Part shown: piece by piece, positions 1-6,883 of the stretch
Position numbering within the stretch: position 1 is the stretch's first letter
Layout: each line of letters starts with the position of its first letter
The notes under the pieces: generated by a model
What the model was told of the DNA's origin: nothing
Databases searched by the model: none
What the model saw: the letters and a program-made list of their open reading frames with translations, nothing else
IMG/VR virus record: IMGVR_UViG_3300046703_000009
Span: 1-37,181 of that record
DNA from: a virus
Direction: 5' to 3' (one strand)
DNA length: 37,181 nt
Made by a program: the position numbers and the translations under genes

Positions 1-2
1 AT

Positions 3-902
3 GGGGAAGATGTCTACGCCAACGGAAGTATGTATTATCGTCCTAGGGGTATGTGCGACGCTAATTATAACGAGTGTTATCATAAAGGTATCAACTACCT
101 GGCGGCGCTTAAATCAGCTAATCAATCGACACCTAACGCAATGGGCCTAACCCTTATGCTATACACCACCGCGTCGTTAGAGATGGATACCGCCGCGATG
201 ATAGCCGCGATACAGAATTACATAGCTAACGGCGTAAGGATACAAACTATTCACTTTTGGGCCGGGGTTAACGACTGTCCTACTAAGGGTTTGGACGGGG
301 TTTTTAACGCGTTATTTAAAGCATTAGATAGTAAGTTCGGCTTCGTCATAGACGGGGTGGTTAAACCCACGGGTATGAGTATTAGCGCGGATAAGATGAA
401 TATTAAAGTTAATGATAAAGTAACGTTTACAGGCAAACTTATGACAGACAATAAACCATTAGCAGGTAAAAAGGTAACTATAGACGACATGGCCGCTACG
501 ACAGACGCGAACGGCCAGGCAGTAGTTAGTAAATCGTTTACGAGCGCAGGGACTAAGACAATTTACGCGAAGTTTGCGGGAGATAATGAGTATATGGCAT
601 CAACGAGTAATAGGATGGATATTACGGTACAAGACGCACCAATAGACGAGGTAGGGCCGGTTTACACGTTTGCGCGGGGCTCGGATAGCGCCCTATGGTA
701 TAGGAAGTTAGGGAATGACGCGTGGGGCCCTTGGACGCCATTAGGTGGCACACTAACCGCACCACCATGGACAGCAATAGGCGCTAAAGGTAACGTATAC
801 GTATTTGCGCGCGGGTCGGATAAGGCGGTATGGTATCGTTACGTTACCCCCGAAGGTGTATGGTCTGCGTGGGCGTCATTAGGCGGGAACGTGCAAATAT
901 AG
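3..902 (+). CDS. Partial surface/lytic protein: Ig-like domain plus lectin-propeller repeats
   Basis: The frame is open to the left edge, so the 5' end is missing; the first ATG at 30 is probably internal. The first ~115 residues contain no motif I can name with certainty; the layout (short conserved strands, then GVRIQTIHFWAG) would fit the end of a TIM-barrel or polysaccharide deacetylase domain. Next comes one Ig-like domain (ISADKMNIKVNDKVTFTG to about MDITVQ), of the bacterial/archaeal surface type. The last ~80 residues hold two copies of a repeat with FARGSDxAxWYR and W-x2-W-x3-GG, as in PLL-like beta-propeller lectins, which normally have several more blades. Its Ig domain resembles the cut-off one at the end of the peptidase at 5574-6470. 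Likely a secreted or virion-associated cell-envelope binding or degrading protein; the catalytic type is uncertain. Confidence 0.7.
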   Translation, partial: GEDVYANGSMYYRPRGMCDANYNECYHKGINYLAALKSANQSTPNAMGLTLMLYTTASLEMDTAAMIAAIQNYIANGVRIQTIHFWAGVNDCPTKGLDGVFNALFKALDSKFGFVIDGVVKPTGMSISADKMNIKVNDKVTFTGKLMTDNKPLAGKKVTIDDMAATTDANGQAVVSKSFTSAGTKTIYAKFAGDNEYMASTSNRMDITVQDAPIDEVGPVYTFARGSDSALWYRKLGNDAWGPWTPLGGTLTAPPWTAIGAKGNVYVFARGSDKAVWYRYVTPEGVWSAWASLGGNVQI

Positions 903-927
903 ATAACGAACTAAAAGTGTCGCTAAA

Positions 928-1071
928 ATGGAAAACCCAAAATGTAAAACGTGTAATAAGCCGTTACTTGAGCGGCAAAATAGCACGTTTACGATTAATA
1001 ACGGCGAAACCGAATTACAGTGCGGATCGTGTGGAACCGTTAATAAATACCAGTTTAGACGATCGGACTAG
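928..1071 (+). CDS. Com-like zinc-ribbon microprotein (47 aa)
   Basis: The protein begins MENPKCKTCNKPL and has a second knuckle CGSC about 25 residues later, followed by an aromatic/basic tail. Two CxxC pairs at this spacing are the pattern of the Mu Com family and related small zinc ribbons, which bind RNA or DNA or accompany methyltransferase genes in bacterial phages. Here no mom-like gene is adjacent. It starts 25 bases after the preceding gene and its end overlaps the next frame by about 41 bases. Zinc binding is well supported by the motif; the biological role is not known. Confidence 0.75.
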   Translation: MENPKCKTCNKPLLERQNSTFTINNGETELQCGSCGTVNKYQFRRSD

Positions 1072-1297
1072 TCCTAGTAGATGGGTTCGAGGTAGTACAT
1101 ACTGTGAGTATTGCATGCGGGTAGATCGTACGAGGTTATTGGTATCGGAAGATGGTAAGGACGAATTGCGTGAATGTACCTTTGAGCATCATACTTCGGC
1201 ATCAATACCTGAAGGCGCAGTTATAGGCAACGAAGGCGGGATATATATTAGCCCCTATGGGCATACCTGCCATTATTTTTTATCTAACGCGGGGTAA
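1031..1297 (+). CDS. Hypothetical Cys/His-containing protein
   Basis: This frame encodes a believable protein in its second part: CEYC, then ECTFEHH and GHTCHYF at the C-terminus, possible metal ligands. The frame is open much further upstream, but that part is antisense or out-of-frame shadow of its neighbours. No ATG precedes CEYC in the non-shadow part; GTG at 1031 is the best available start and makes a 41-base overlap with the Com-like gene. The only downstream ATG (1115) would cut off CEYC. No ribosome site decides the start. It ends three bases before the next gene. Function unknown. Confidence 0.55.
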   Translation: MEPLINTSLDDRTSPSRWVRGSTYCEYCMRVDRTRLLVSEDGKDELRECTFEHHTSASIPEGAVIGNEGGIYISPYGHTCHYFLSNAG

Positions 1298-1299
1298 TT

Positions 1300-1632
1300 A
1301 TGCTATCCAAAACACTAGGAATATACAAGCGCACGAATAAAAAAAAGTCAATAGTTAAAGTATGCCCTATGTGTAATACCGAGTTCGAGGTAACGGTATG
1401 GGAACAGCACGGTATCTCTAAGGATAGTAATAAAGGGTGGCATAAACGAATATATTGTGATATCTGCGCCCCGCAACGCCCCATAATATTGGGTAAGGAA
1501 CGCCAGGCTAGACGATATAATAAAAGTAAAAAACTAGAATGGGATTTAGAACAGATAATAACTATAAAACCTGCCCCCAATGCGGCGCACGATGGAAGTA
1601 TAACTATTCCCGTCGAGAGGGCAGACAGATAA
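1300..1632 (+). CDS. Zinc-ribbon protein, first of a tandem pair
   Basis: Residues 22-25 (CPMC) and a second pair CDIC about 30 residues later form a zinc ribbon, followed by a very basic segment (KERQARRYNKSKK). The next gene repeats the same plan (CPQC, then CDKC, then a basic Arg/Tyr tail), so the two look like tandem duplicates. The last ~30 residues here, after EWD, overlap the next gene by 94 bases and are low in similarity to anything; the ancestral stop probably lay near 1540. Basic tail and zinc ribbon suggest nucleic-acid binding, by inference only. Confidence 0.7.
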   Translation: MLSKTLGIYKRTNKKKSIVKVCPMCNTEFEVTVWEQHGISKDSNKGWHKRIYCDICAPQRPIILGKERQARRYNKSKKLEWDLEQIITIKPAPNAAHDGSITIPVERADR

Positions 1633-1772
1633 TACGCGCCGCAGGTAATCCAAGTATAAGACTAAGGTGCGATAAATGTATAACAAAAGAGAAACGAGAC
1701 CGGCAGGTGAAGATACAAATACGTATACGCCGCAGGTACCAAAAATATGCGAAGGATGCGCCACAGGAGTAA
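1539..1772 (+). CDS. Zinc-ribbon protein, second of a tandem pair
   Basis: Starts MGFRTDNNYKTCPQCG and carries CDKC near residue 50, then an Arg/Lys-rich tail (KEKRDRQVKIQIRIRRRYQK). The plan matches the preceding gene. ATG 1539 is the only canonical start before CPQC, so a 94-base overlap with the upstream frame is forced unless that frame is broken. The 3' end in turn overlaps the next Cys-rich frame by 97 bases. Likely small nucleic-acid binding protein; not characterised. Confidence 0.7.
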   Translation: MGFRTDNNYKTCPQCGARWKYNYSRREGRQIIRAAGNPSIRLRCDKCITKEKRDRQVKIQIRIRRRYQKYAKDAPQE

Positions 1773-1903
1773 TAGAATACATTCAAACTAAAGATAATAA
1801 AAGATGGCGCGCGTCACCGTGTTCTATAGTTAAACGCATCGGGAAGATGAACGAAGCCCGCGTAAATTATTGTTATAACTGGTATATGAGATATGGAGAG
1901 TGA
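1676..1903 (+). CDS. Small Cys-containing hypothetical protein
   Basis: Contains ICEGCATG near residue 25, then ASPC and NYCYNWY near the C-terminus, again possible metal ligands. The first ~23 residues overlap the previous gene by 97 bases; ATG 1676 is the only canonical start in the frame before CEGC. An AGGTGA sequence lies inside the overlap (about 1705), so initiation at a rare codon further in is possible. The 3' end overlaps the next gene by 11 bases, which suggests translational coupling. Function unknown. Confidence 0.55.
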   Translation: MYNKRETRPAGEDTNTYTPQVPKICEGCATGVIEYIQTKDNKRWRASPCSIVKRIGKMNEARVNYCYNWYMRYGE

Positions 1904-2150
1904 TCTTATCGATTCTGTATGTCAGGTAGAACCCTACCGGTGGAAAAAATTAGAGTTATTCCATACTGTATATCCTGACGACGAGTTTGAATATAATAAC
2001 CTAGATCCGTTATTCCCGGGTAAAGTGGGTACTATTTTTATGCGCGACGATGGCACGATAGAGAAAATAATTATCTCTAGAGTATGGCCGCATAAACTAG
2101 GTAACGGCGACGACGACGAAACCGCATTATATGGGCCCAATGACCAATAA
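1893..2150 (+). CDS. Hypothetical acidic protein (85 aa)
   Basis: An 85-residue soluble protein with no Cys cluster beyond one residue near the start. The middle (GKVGTIFMRDDGTIEKIIISRVW) looks like a small beta barrel, and the C-terminus is acidic (GNGDDDE). Start overlaps the previous stop by 11 bases and the end overlaps the next start by 20 bases, so the gene belongs to a tightly coupled string that runs into the small terminase. Not recognised. Confidence 0.65.
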   Translation: MESDLIDSVCQVEPYRWKKLELFHTVYPDDEFEYNNLDPLFPGKVGTIFMRDDGTIEKIIISRVWPHKLGNGDDDETALYGPNDQ

Positions 2151-2340
2151 AGAAGATGACTACCTAAAAGGCTACGGTATGGCCCTCGTTACGTTAGTTA
2201 ATCGTATTAATGAGTTAGAAGTTAAGTTAGCGGAGATAGAAGAGGTAGTATTAGATATATCTGAGAATATAGACGCGGCTACATTCCTACTTAAAACGTT
2301 TATGGACTCGCAGGGACATACTAAGGCGGCGGATAATTAA
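2131..2340 (+). CDS. Small coiled-coil protein
   Basis: A 69-residue acidic helical protein; residues ~18-45 (LVNRINELEVKLAEIEEVV) show a heptad pattern expected for a short coiled coil. ATG 2131 is used here, but ATG 2140 (MTNKEDD) is an equally good start that reduces the overlap with the previous gene. It lies directly before the small terminase gene, with two bases between. Could be a terminase-associated or packaging accessory factor by position only. Confidence 0.6.
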   Translation: MGPMTNKEDDYLKGYGMALVTLVNRINELEVKLAEIEEVVLDISENIDAATFLLKTFMDSQGHTKAADN

Positions 2341-2342
2341 TT

Positions 2343-2810
2343 ATGGTAGGTGGTAGACCAACTAAATTTAATAAAGACCGCGCAGATACGATTATAGATT
2401 TAGTAAGTAAAGGTAATTTTAAAACAACGGCTGCGCGTGCCGCAGGCGTCGCACCATACACGCTACAACGTTGGATAGATGCAGGTAGAGAAGGTAAAAA
2501 TAAAGCGTTACGCGAGTTTTGTGTCGCACTAGATAAAGCGGAAGCGGATGCGGAATTAAACGCAGTATCTAAGATAAACACTAAAATGAATGATAGTTCA
2601 ATACCCGCATTACTTGATTATATGCGTAGGCGCTTCCCGGATTGGAATGTAGCAGATAAAAAAGAATCAACCGTTACCTATGTTAATAAAAACGAAGAGG
2701 TGATTGACCTTAGATTGGAAAACCTACTTGCCCGATATAACACCCGAGGACGAAAGGTACTTAAGAACGGTAGCGGCGAATCCGTGGATACCGATACAAC
2801 CGCACGCTAA
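2343..2810 (+). CDS. Terminase small subunit
   Basis: The N-terminus GGRPTKFN followed by a helix-turn-helix at residues ~25-47 (TTAARAAGVAPYTLQRWID) is the DNA-binding head of the phBC6A51/homeodomain-like small terminase type. The middle (FCVALDKAEADAELNAVSKI) is helical and typical for oligomerisation, and YMRRRFPDWN fits the conserved segment of this family. It would recognise the packaging site and load the large subunit. Its last ~107 bases overlap the large terminase frame. The assignment is supported by motif and by position directly upstream of terL. Confidence 0.85.
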   Translation: MVGGRPTKFNKDRADTIIDLVSKGNFKTTAARAAGVAPYTLQRWIDAGREGKNKALREFCVALDKAEADAELNAVSKINTKMNDSSIPALLDYMRRRFPDWNVADKKESTVTYVNKNEEVIDLRLENLLARYNTRGRKVLKNGSGESVDTDTTAR

Positions 2811-4020
2811 ACAAGAGGAGTTCTTACGCTGCGATGAAACCGAGGTATTATATGGTGGGGCTGCTGGGCCTGGTAAATCAATTGGGTTACTTGCTGCTTC
2901 CCTTGCTTATGTCGATTACACTAATTATAATGCTCTTCTATTACGGCGGAGTTATAAAGATCTAGCGTTGCCCGAAGCGATAATGTCCGTTAGTCATACG
3001 TGGCTAGACGACTGCTACGTAGACGGTAAACGCGCTAAGTGGAATGATATGGAAAAGCAATGGACGTTTCCCAGTGGTGCGACGCTAACGTTTGGCTATA
3101 TGTCCGCCGAACGTGATAAGGACCAATACCAGGGTAGTGCATACACGTTTATTGGCGTTGACGAGTTAACGCAGTTTAACGAAGATCAGTATTTATGGTT
3201 AATGTCCAGGTTGCGTAAAAAGGAGGACGAACCAATACCCCTTAGAATGTGGTCAGCATCGAATCCGGGTAGTAGGGGGCACGAATGGGTAAAACAGCGC
3301 TTCTTAATAGAAGGTCCGGAGCATAACCGTATGTTTATACGTGCTACGTTAGACGATAACCCATATCTTGCGCGCGAAGAATATACAAAGACGCTATCGA
3401 ACTTAAACCCTATAACGCGTAGGCAATTATTATTAGGCGATTGGGATGCAGTAGCTGGTGGTGGATACTTTCAGCGCGAGTGGTTCCCTATTATTGCGGA
3501 AGCGCCTTCCGATGCTATAAAGGTTAGGAGTTGGGATTTAGCAGCGACGCCGCCAACGCCAACTAACAGCGACCCCGATTATACAGTAGGCGCTAAAGTT
3601 GCTATCAAGGACGGGATATATTACATACTCGATATTCAGCGAACGCGGGATACGCCGCAGCAAGTAGAGCAGTTAATACGCCAAACCGCACAGATAGACG
3701 GGCAACGTATACCGATAGTATTAGAGCAGGAACCCGGCTCGAGCGGAGTACAGACTATTGATTATTACCGCCGGGTAGCATTACCGCAATATATCTTTAG
3801 GGGCATTAAACCAACGGGACCGAAAGAGACTAGGATAGCGATAGTATCAACGCATGCCGAAGCAGGGAATGTTAGGTTAGTAGAAGGTACCTGGATAAAT
3901 GCGTTCTTAGATGAGGCGGAGTTATACCCCGAGGGGCACGATGATATTATGGATAGTGTAGCGCAGGCCGTGCTATTTTTGCAACAAAAAGGCCCACGCG
4001 ATAAGGTAAGATGGATATGA
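2704..4020 (+). CDS. terL: Terminase large subunit
   Basis: ATP-driven DNA packaging motor with nuclease. Walker A is GGAAGPGKS (residues 51-59), Walker B is TFIGVDEL with D153/E154, and the coupling motif is SASNPG (184-189). The RNase H-like nuclease domain starts near VRSWDLA with D278, followed by VLEQEPG (E341) and GHDDIMDSVA (411-420) as further acidic ligands. 438 residues is a normal length. The start is uncertain: TTG 2704 has GAGGTGA immediately next to it, which is too close for normal initiation; TTG 2728 is an alternative. Either way it overlaps the small subunit by 80-107 bases, suggesting coupled translation. Confidence 0.97.
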   Translation: MTLDWKTYLPDITPEDERYLRTVAANPWIPIQPHAKQEEFLRCDETEVLYGGAAGPGKSIGLLAASLAYVDYTNYNALLLRRSYKDLALPEAIMSVSHTWLDDCYVDGKRAKWNDMEKQWTFPSGATLTFGYMSAERDKDQYQGSAYTFIGVDELTQFNEDQYLWLMSRLRKKEDEPIPLRMWSASNPGSRGHEWVKQRFLIEGPEHNRMFIRATLDDNPYLAREEYTKTLSNLNPITRRQLLLGDWDAVAGGGYFQREWFPIIAEAPSDAIKVRSWDLAATPPTPTNSDPDYTVGAKVAIKDGIYYILDIQRTRDTPQQVEQLIRQTAQIDGQRIPIVLEQEPGSSGVQTIDYYRRVALPQYIFRGIKPTGPKETRIAIVSTHAEAGNVRLVEGTWINAFLDEAELYPEGHDDIMDSVAQAVLFLQQKGPRDKVRWI

Positions 4021-4760
4021 GCGGCTACTCAGCGGCAACATATGATTGTAACGGTAAAACATACGCGCGCGTATCTAGCATCCTGGGTATCTTAGATAAA
4101 GGATATGGCCTCGATAAATGGAAGCAGGATACTATTAAGAGTAAACTAAGCGACGATTATTATAAACTATTATCCAAAGGCCACGATATAGATATAGAAC
4201 TATTAGCCGATGCGGCGCTTAAACACCCCAATACCGTGCGCGATGCCCGGGGTACTCAGGGTACGCAGATACACGACGCACTCGAGGCATTACTAGATAA
4301 AGATAAAGACCAGAGCGGCTTTATGCCCCAATATTCTATACTTTACGATAACGCCCAACAGTGGATACTAGAAGCGAAGTTAGAGCCGATAGCAATAGAA
4401 GCTAGATTATGCAGCCACGAATATGAATATGGCGGCACCGTTGACCTAATAGCATATCAAGAATACCAGGATCGTAAACAGGTAGTTATTATAGATTTCA
4501 AGACGGGAAGTAGTGTATATGACACTAGCACACTACAACTCGCTGCATACGCCAACGCCTGGGAAGAGATGCACGATGATAAATCGGATATGTGGCCGGA
4601 ACTATGTTATATAATGCACGTCGATAGGGACACCTATAAGTTTAAAGAAACTAAACACATACACAGGTATAATATAAAGACTAAAGAGTTCGAGATAGAT
4701 AAAACGTTCGCGGCGTTTAAGGCCGTTAGAGACGCTTATAGGTGGCGGCATCATAAATGA
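4011..4760 (+). CDS. PD-(D/E)XK superfamily nuclease (Cas4/RecB-like)
   Basis: Active-site residues line up in family order: E130 (AIEARL), D145 in GGTVDLIA, D162-x-K164 in IIDFKTG, and the QLAAY motif with Q176. This is the RecB-type exonuclease arrangement found in Cas4, AddB and many phage nucleases. No iron-sulphur Cys cluster is present, so it is not a classic Cas4. The start overlaps the large terminase stop by 10 bases. A link to packaging, end processing or recombination is inferred from position. No CRISPR features are nearby. Confidence 0.88.
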   Translation: MDMSGYSAATYDCNGKTYARVSSILGILDKGYGLDKWKQDTIKSKLSDDYYKLLSKGHDIDIELLADAALKHPNTVRDARGTQGTQIHDALEALLDKDKDQSGFMPQYSILYDNAQQWILEAKLEPIAIEARLCSHEYEYGGTVDLIAYQEYQDRKQVVIIDFKTGSSVYDTSTLQLAAYANAWEEMHDDKSDMWPELCYIMHVDRDTYKFKETKHIHRYNIKTKEFEIDKTFAAFKAVRDAYRWRHHK

Positions 4761-4903
4761 ACTGGTGCGAACTATGTATCAACTATCACGACGAAGGGCA
4801 TCTTGTTAACTGTAAACTACGCGGCACCATACTATTCGATAATAAGGATTGCCCCGCATATAAATTCGAACGAAATATAAGAGGTATAATAAAACAAACA
4901 TGA
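4757..4903 (+). CDS. Cys-rich microprotein (48 aa)
   Basis: Begins MNWCELC and has further Cys at NCK and KDCPAYKF, giving a four-Cys set suited to one zinc ion. It starts in an ATGA overlap with the nuclease stop and ends in an ATGA overlap with the next gene, so it is part of a coupled chain. Similar small CxxC...C proteins sit at 5109 and 7684. The KDCPAYKF-type ending is frequent in short phage-encoded zinc proteins. Function unknown. Confidence 0.7.
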   Translation: MNWCELCINYHDEGHLVNCKLRGTILFDNKDCPAYKFERNIRGIIKQT

Positions 4904-5103
4904 CAAAACTAACAAACGCAGATATGGAAGATAAGATACAAGAACTAGAGGCGCGAATAGCTAAACTAGAACTAGCGCATATAGAGGATAAACACATATT
5001 AGATACCTCGAAACCTACTAAGTTTAAAGGCTTTGAGTCTGAATGGTCTATCCCGGTAGTAGACGCAGGCCCGCTTAATAAAGTGGTAAAAGAGTACAAG
5101 TAG
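4900..5103 (+). CDS. Small coiled-coil protein
   Basis: Residues ~5-30 (NADMEDKIQELEARIAKLEL) form a clear heptad pattern, followed by a more polar tail without a recognised fold. ATG lies in an ATGA overlap with the previous stop. No Cys. It may be an adaptor or oligomerisation factor; the sequence supports nothing more specific. Confidence 0.65.
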   Translation: MTKLTNADMEDKIQELEARIAKLELAHIEDKHILDTSKPTKFKGFESEWSIPVVDAGPLNKVVKEYK

Positions 5104-5108
5104 AAAAA

Positions 5109-5234
5109 ATGATAGAAGTATGCAGCCAGTGTTTTAAGACCATTAATACAAATCGCGATACTTACTATACCGGTGTTCGCTCTGGCGAACGCTATTATGT
5201 ACATCCGGGGTGTTACGAGGCATGGAACCATTAG
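5109..5234 (+). CDS. Zinc-finger microprotein (41 aa)
   Basis: Sequence MIEVCSQCFKTI, then VHPGCYEAW near the C-terminus: a CxxC ... HxxC arrangement typical of a single LIM- or treble-clef-like zinc site. The gene starts 6 bases after the previous stop; the first 13 codons contain the only ATG. It overlaps the next gene by 13 bases. Metal binding is likely; role unknown. Confidence 0.7.
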   Translation: MIEVCSQCFKTINTNRDTYYTGVRSGERYYVHPGCYEAWNH

Positions 5235-5407
5235 CTAAAACTATAGAACTATCATCTACAAGCGTAGCAGTAATAAATCTCGCGCGTAGAAGGCGGCCCG
5301 AATGGATAGAGGAACCGGACGATTATATCATATTTAGCGTATTAACGGAGTGGCTATCAAAGGATGGCGAACAGGGATTAAACGAATGGATAAGGGAGTT
5401 TTTTTAG
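5222..5407 (+). CDS. Hypothetical small protein (61 aa)
   Basis: The protein starts MEPLAKTIEL and contains an Arg-rich patch (ARRRRPEW) and a Trp-containing helical C-terminus (EWLSKDGEQGLNEWIREFF). I chose ATG 5222 over GTG 5210 because GGGGTG at 5207-5212 then lies at proper ribosome-site distance. The C-terminal amphipathic helix could mediate membrane or protein contact. Not recognised. Confidence 0.6.
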   Translation: MEPLAKTIELSSTSVAVINLARRRRPEWIEEPDDYIIFSVLTEWLSKDGEQGLNEWIREFF

Positions 5408-5409
5408 AC

Positions 5410-5577
5410 ATGGTACAACCCGCATTTATCGAGGATATTACCGAAACTAACTATTTAGGTTTAGCATGTAAACGTTGTTGGGGGTATCCTTCGTGTTTAG
5501 TTAAAACAAAATATAACGATTCGATATCCTGCCACTATGTTAGTAATGTAATAAATGTAAAAGGACGTAAAAAATGA
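5410..5577 (+). CDS. Cys-rich microprotein (55 aa)
   Basis: From ATG 5410 the product starts MVQPAFIEDI and carries ACKRCWGYPSC followed by ISCHYV, a four-Cys set. The frame is open upstream to 5350, but that part lies inside the preceding gene and is probably not translated. The last codons (VKGRKK) overlap the peptidase start by ATGA. Likely metal-binding; no function assigned. Confidence 0.65.
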   Translation: MVQPAFIEDITETNYLGLACKRCWGYPSCLVKTKYNDSISCHYVSNVINVKGRKK

Positions 5578-6470
5578 TAGATAAATCAAAAATAAAGTTC
5601 GGGTGGTTAAAAGATAAACCCGATAGTAGGGATTACAAATATACAGCGAAGCCGGAAGTAATAGCGGTATTGCCCGCGAGTGCAGACCTGCGTAGCTCAG
5701 ATACCCCAATACTTGACCAGGGTTCGATGGGTAGTTGCGCGGCACACGCAGCCGTTGGCGTATTCGAGTGGTTACAGAAATTTAAAACCGGTAAGTATGT
5801 CGCTGGTTCGCGTATGTTCATATATAAAGAAGCGCGGGATATAGATGGTAGCACCGGCGACGTAGGCACGTACCTTCGTAGTGTTGCGGCAGTAATGGCA
5901 AACGAGGGAGTGCCGCCCGAGTCGATATGGGGGTACTCGTCGTCGTTGTTAGATACCGAACCCACAACCGCAGTTAAGACCGAGGCTATTAAATCGCACG
6001 TCGATAGTTATTGGCGTTTAGACGGGGGCACGCAAACCGAAACTAATAACAACATAAAAGCGGCGTTAGCGACAAACGGACTACCCCCTATGTTCGGTTG
6101 TACTGTATATGATAGTATCTTTAATACCGGCAGCGATGGTATGGTCCCCAGTCCCGGCGGCAGTGTAGCAGGCGGGCACGCTATGGATATTTTGGGTTAT
6201 GACGATGCTAAACAACGGTTCCTTATAAAGAATAGTTGGGGTACATCGTGGGGGGGTAAATGCCCGACTGTTCAGTTACCGAACGGCGCACCAACTTCGG
6301 GGTATGGCTGGCTAGGTTATAACTATGATATAAGCGACGTTTGGATAGTTGCTAAAGAATCGCAAATCCAAGATACAATATTAACACCCACATACATAAA
6401 GATTGTAGCAGATAAAACAACGGCTAAGGTAAATGATAGTGTTAAGTTTACGGCAACGTTGAGTACTTAA
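5574..6470 (+). CDS. Papain-family (C1) cysteine peptidase with cut-off Ig domain
   Basis: The N-terminus GWLKDKPDSRDYKY is typical for mature-type prokaryotic C1 peptidases. The active site is complete: oxyanion Q49 in LDQGSMGSC, nucleophile C55, H202 in GGHAMDILGYD and N220 in IKNSWGTSWGG. After residue ~275 an Ig-like domain begins (IVADKTTAKVNDSVKFTA), but the protein stops after about 25 residues of it, so the domain cannot fold; compare the full one in the gene at 3-902. No signal peptide is visible. A role in degrading host envelope protein at lysis or entry is plausible, since methanogen walls and S-layers lack peptidoglycan; this is inference. Confidence 0.92.
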   Translation: MIDKSKIKFGWLKDKPDSRDYKYTAKPEVIAVLPASADLRSSDTPILDQGSMGSCAAHAAVGVFEWLQKFKTGKYVAGSRMFIYKEARDIDGSTGDVGTYLRSVAAVMANEGVPPESIWGYSSSLLDTEPTTAVKTEAIKSHVDSYWRLDGGTQTETNNNIKAALATNGLPPMFGCTVYDSIFNTGSDGMVPSPGGSVAGGHAMDILGYDDAKQRFLIKNSWGTSWGGKCPTVQLPNGAPTSGYGWLGYNYDISDVWIVAKESQIQDTILTPTYIKIVADKTTAKVNDSVKFTATLST

Positions 6471-6481
6471 CGAGGTAGGAT

Positions 6482-6664
6482 ATGGTAGACCACTGGGATA
6501 ATAAAGAACCTATGCACGCGGTTATAGTCCCGTCACTAGCAGACGAAGAACCCGAAGTTAATAATAAACTAGGCGCTCTTATGTTCTTACTCTGGAGCGC
6601 CTTTATGATGTCGCTAGGGTTTATGATCGCGATGATGGTGCAGGGGCATATCGTGATAAAATGA
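6482..6664 (+). CDS. Small single-pass membrane protein
   Basis: 60 residues: a polar acidic N-terminus (LADEEPEVNNK) followed by one hydrophobic Met-rich helix at residues ~31-53 (ALMFLLWSAFMMSLGFMIAM). Located directly after the peptidase, with an AGGATATG context at its start. Size, topology and place next to a lytic enzyme would fit a holin or spanin-like partner, but no family is recognised. Confidence 0.65.
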   Translation: MVDHWDNKEPMHAVIVPSLADEEPEVNNKLGALMFLLWSAFMMSLGFMIAMMVQGHIVIK

Positions 6665-6762
6665 AATATGAATTAATAGATTTAGAGATACCTGCTAAAT
6701 ACGCTACAAAGTATATGTTGAGGTTCATTAACTGGTATCTATATAAAAGAGATAAACAATAA
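6661..6762 (+). CDS. Basic microprotein (33 aa)
   Basis: MKYELIDLEIPAKYATK start, ending WYLYKRDKQ. Begins in an ATGA overlap with the previous stop and ends in a TAATG overlap with the next start, which supports expression. Short amphipathic helix likely; function unknown. Confidence 0.5.
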   Translation: MKYELIDLEIPAKYATKYMLRFINWYLYKRDKQ

Positions 6763-6881
6763 TGCCGTTTCGATCCGCAGCACAGCGCGCTTATCTATTC
6801 GCGAATAAACCTAAACTTGCGCGTAGATGGGCTAGTAAATATGGGAGTAAGATTAAACCAAGACGAAGAGGTAAAAGATAA
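6762..6881 (+). CDS. Short basic phage protein (39 aa)
   Basis: MPFRSAAQRAYLFANKP with the ending KIKPRRRGKR. Proteins of this plan (MPFRS-x-AQ-x-x-Y[ML]FA-x2-P, Trp and basic tail) are common small genes in tailed phage and plasmid regions; their role is not established. It is too short for default gene callers. The strong positive charge suggests nucleic-acid contact. The start overlaps the previous stop by one base. Confidence 0.7.
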   Translation: MPFRSAAQRAYLFANKPKLARRWASKYGSKIKPRRRGKR

Positions 6882-6883
6882 TT

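Noticed and set aside
1-150. Frame from base 1 giving a short protein with one hydrophobic stretch
   Set aside because: Overlaps the open frame that continues to 902 with recognisable domains; no ribosome site can be seen at the edge.
830-1030. Upstream part of the long frame that ends at 1297
   Set aside because: It lies over the end of the first gene and over the Com-like zinc ribbon in another frame and has no protein-like pattern until about 1081.
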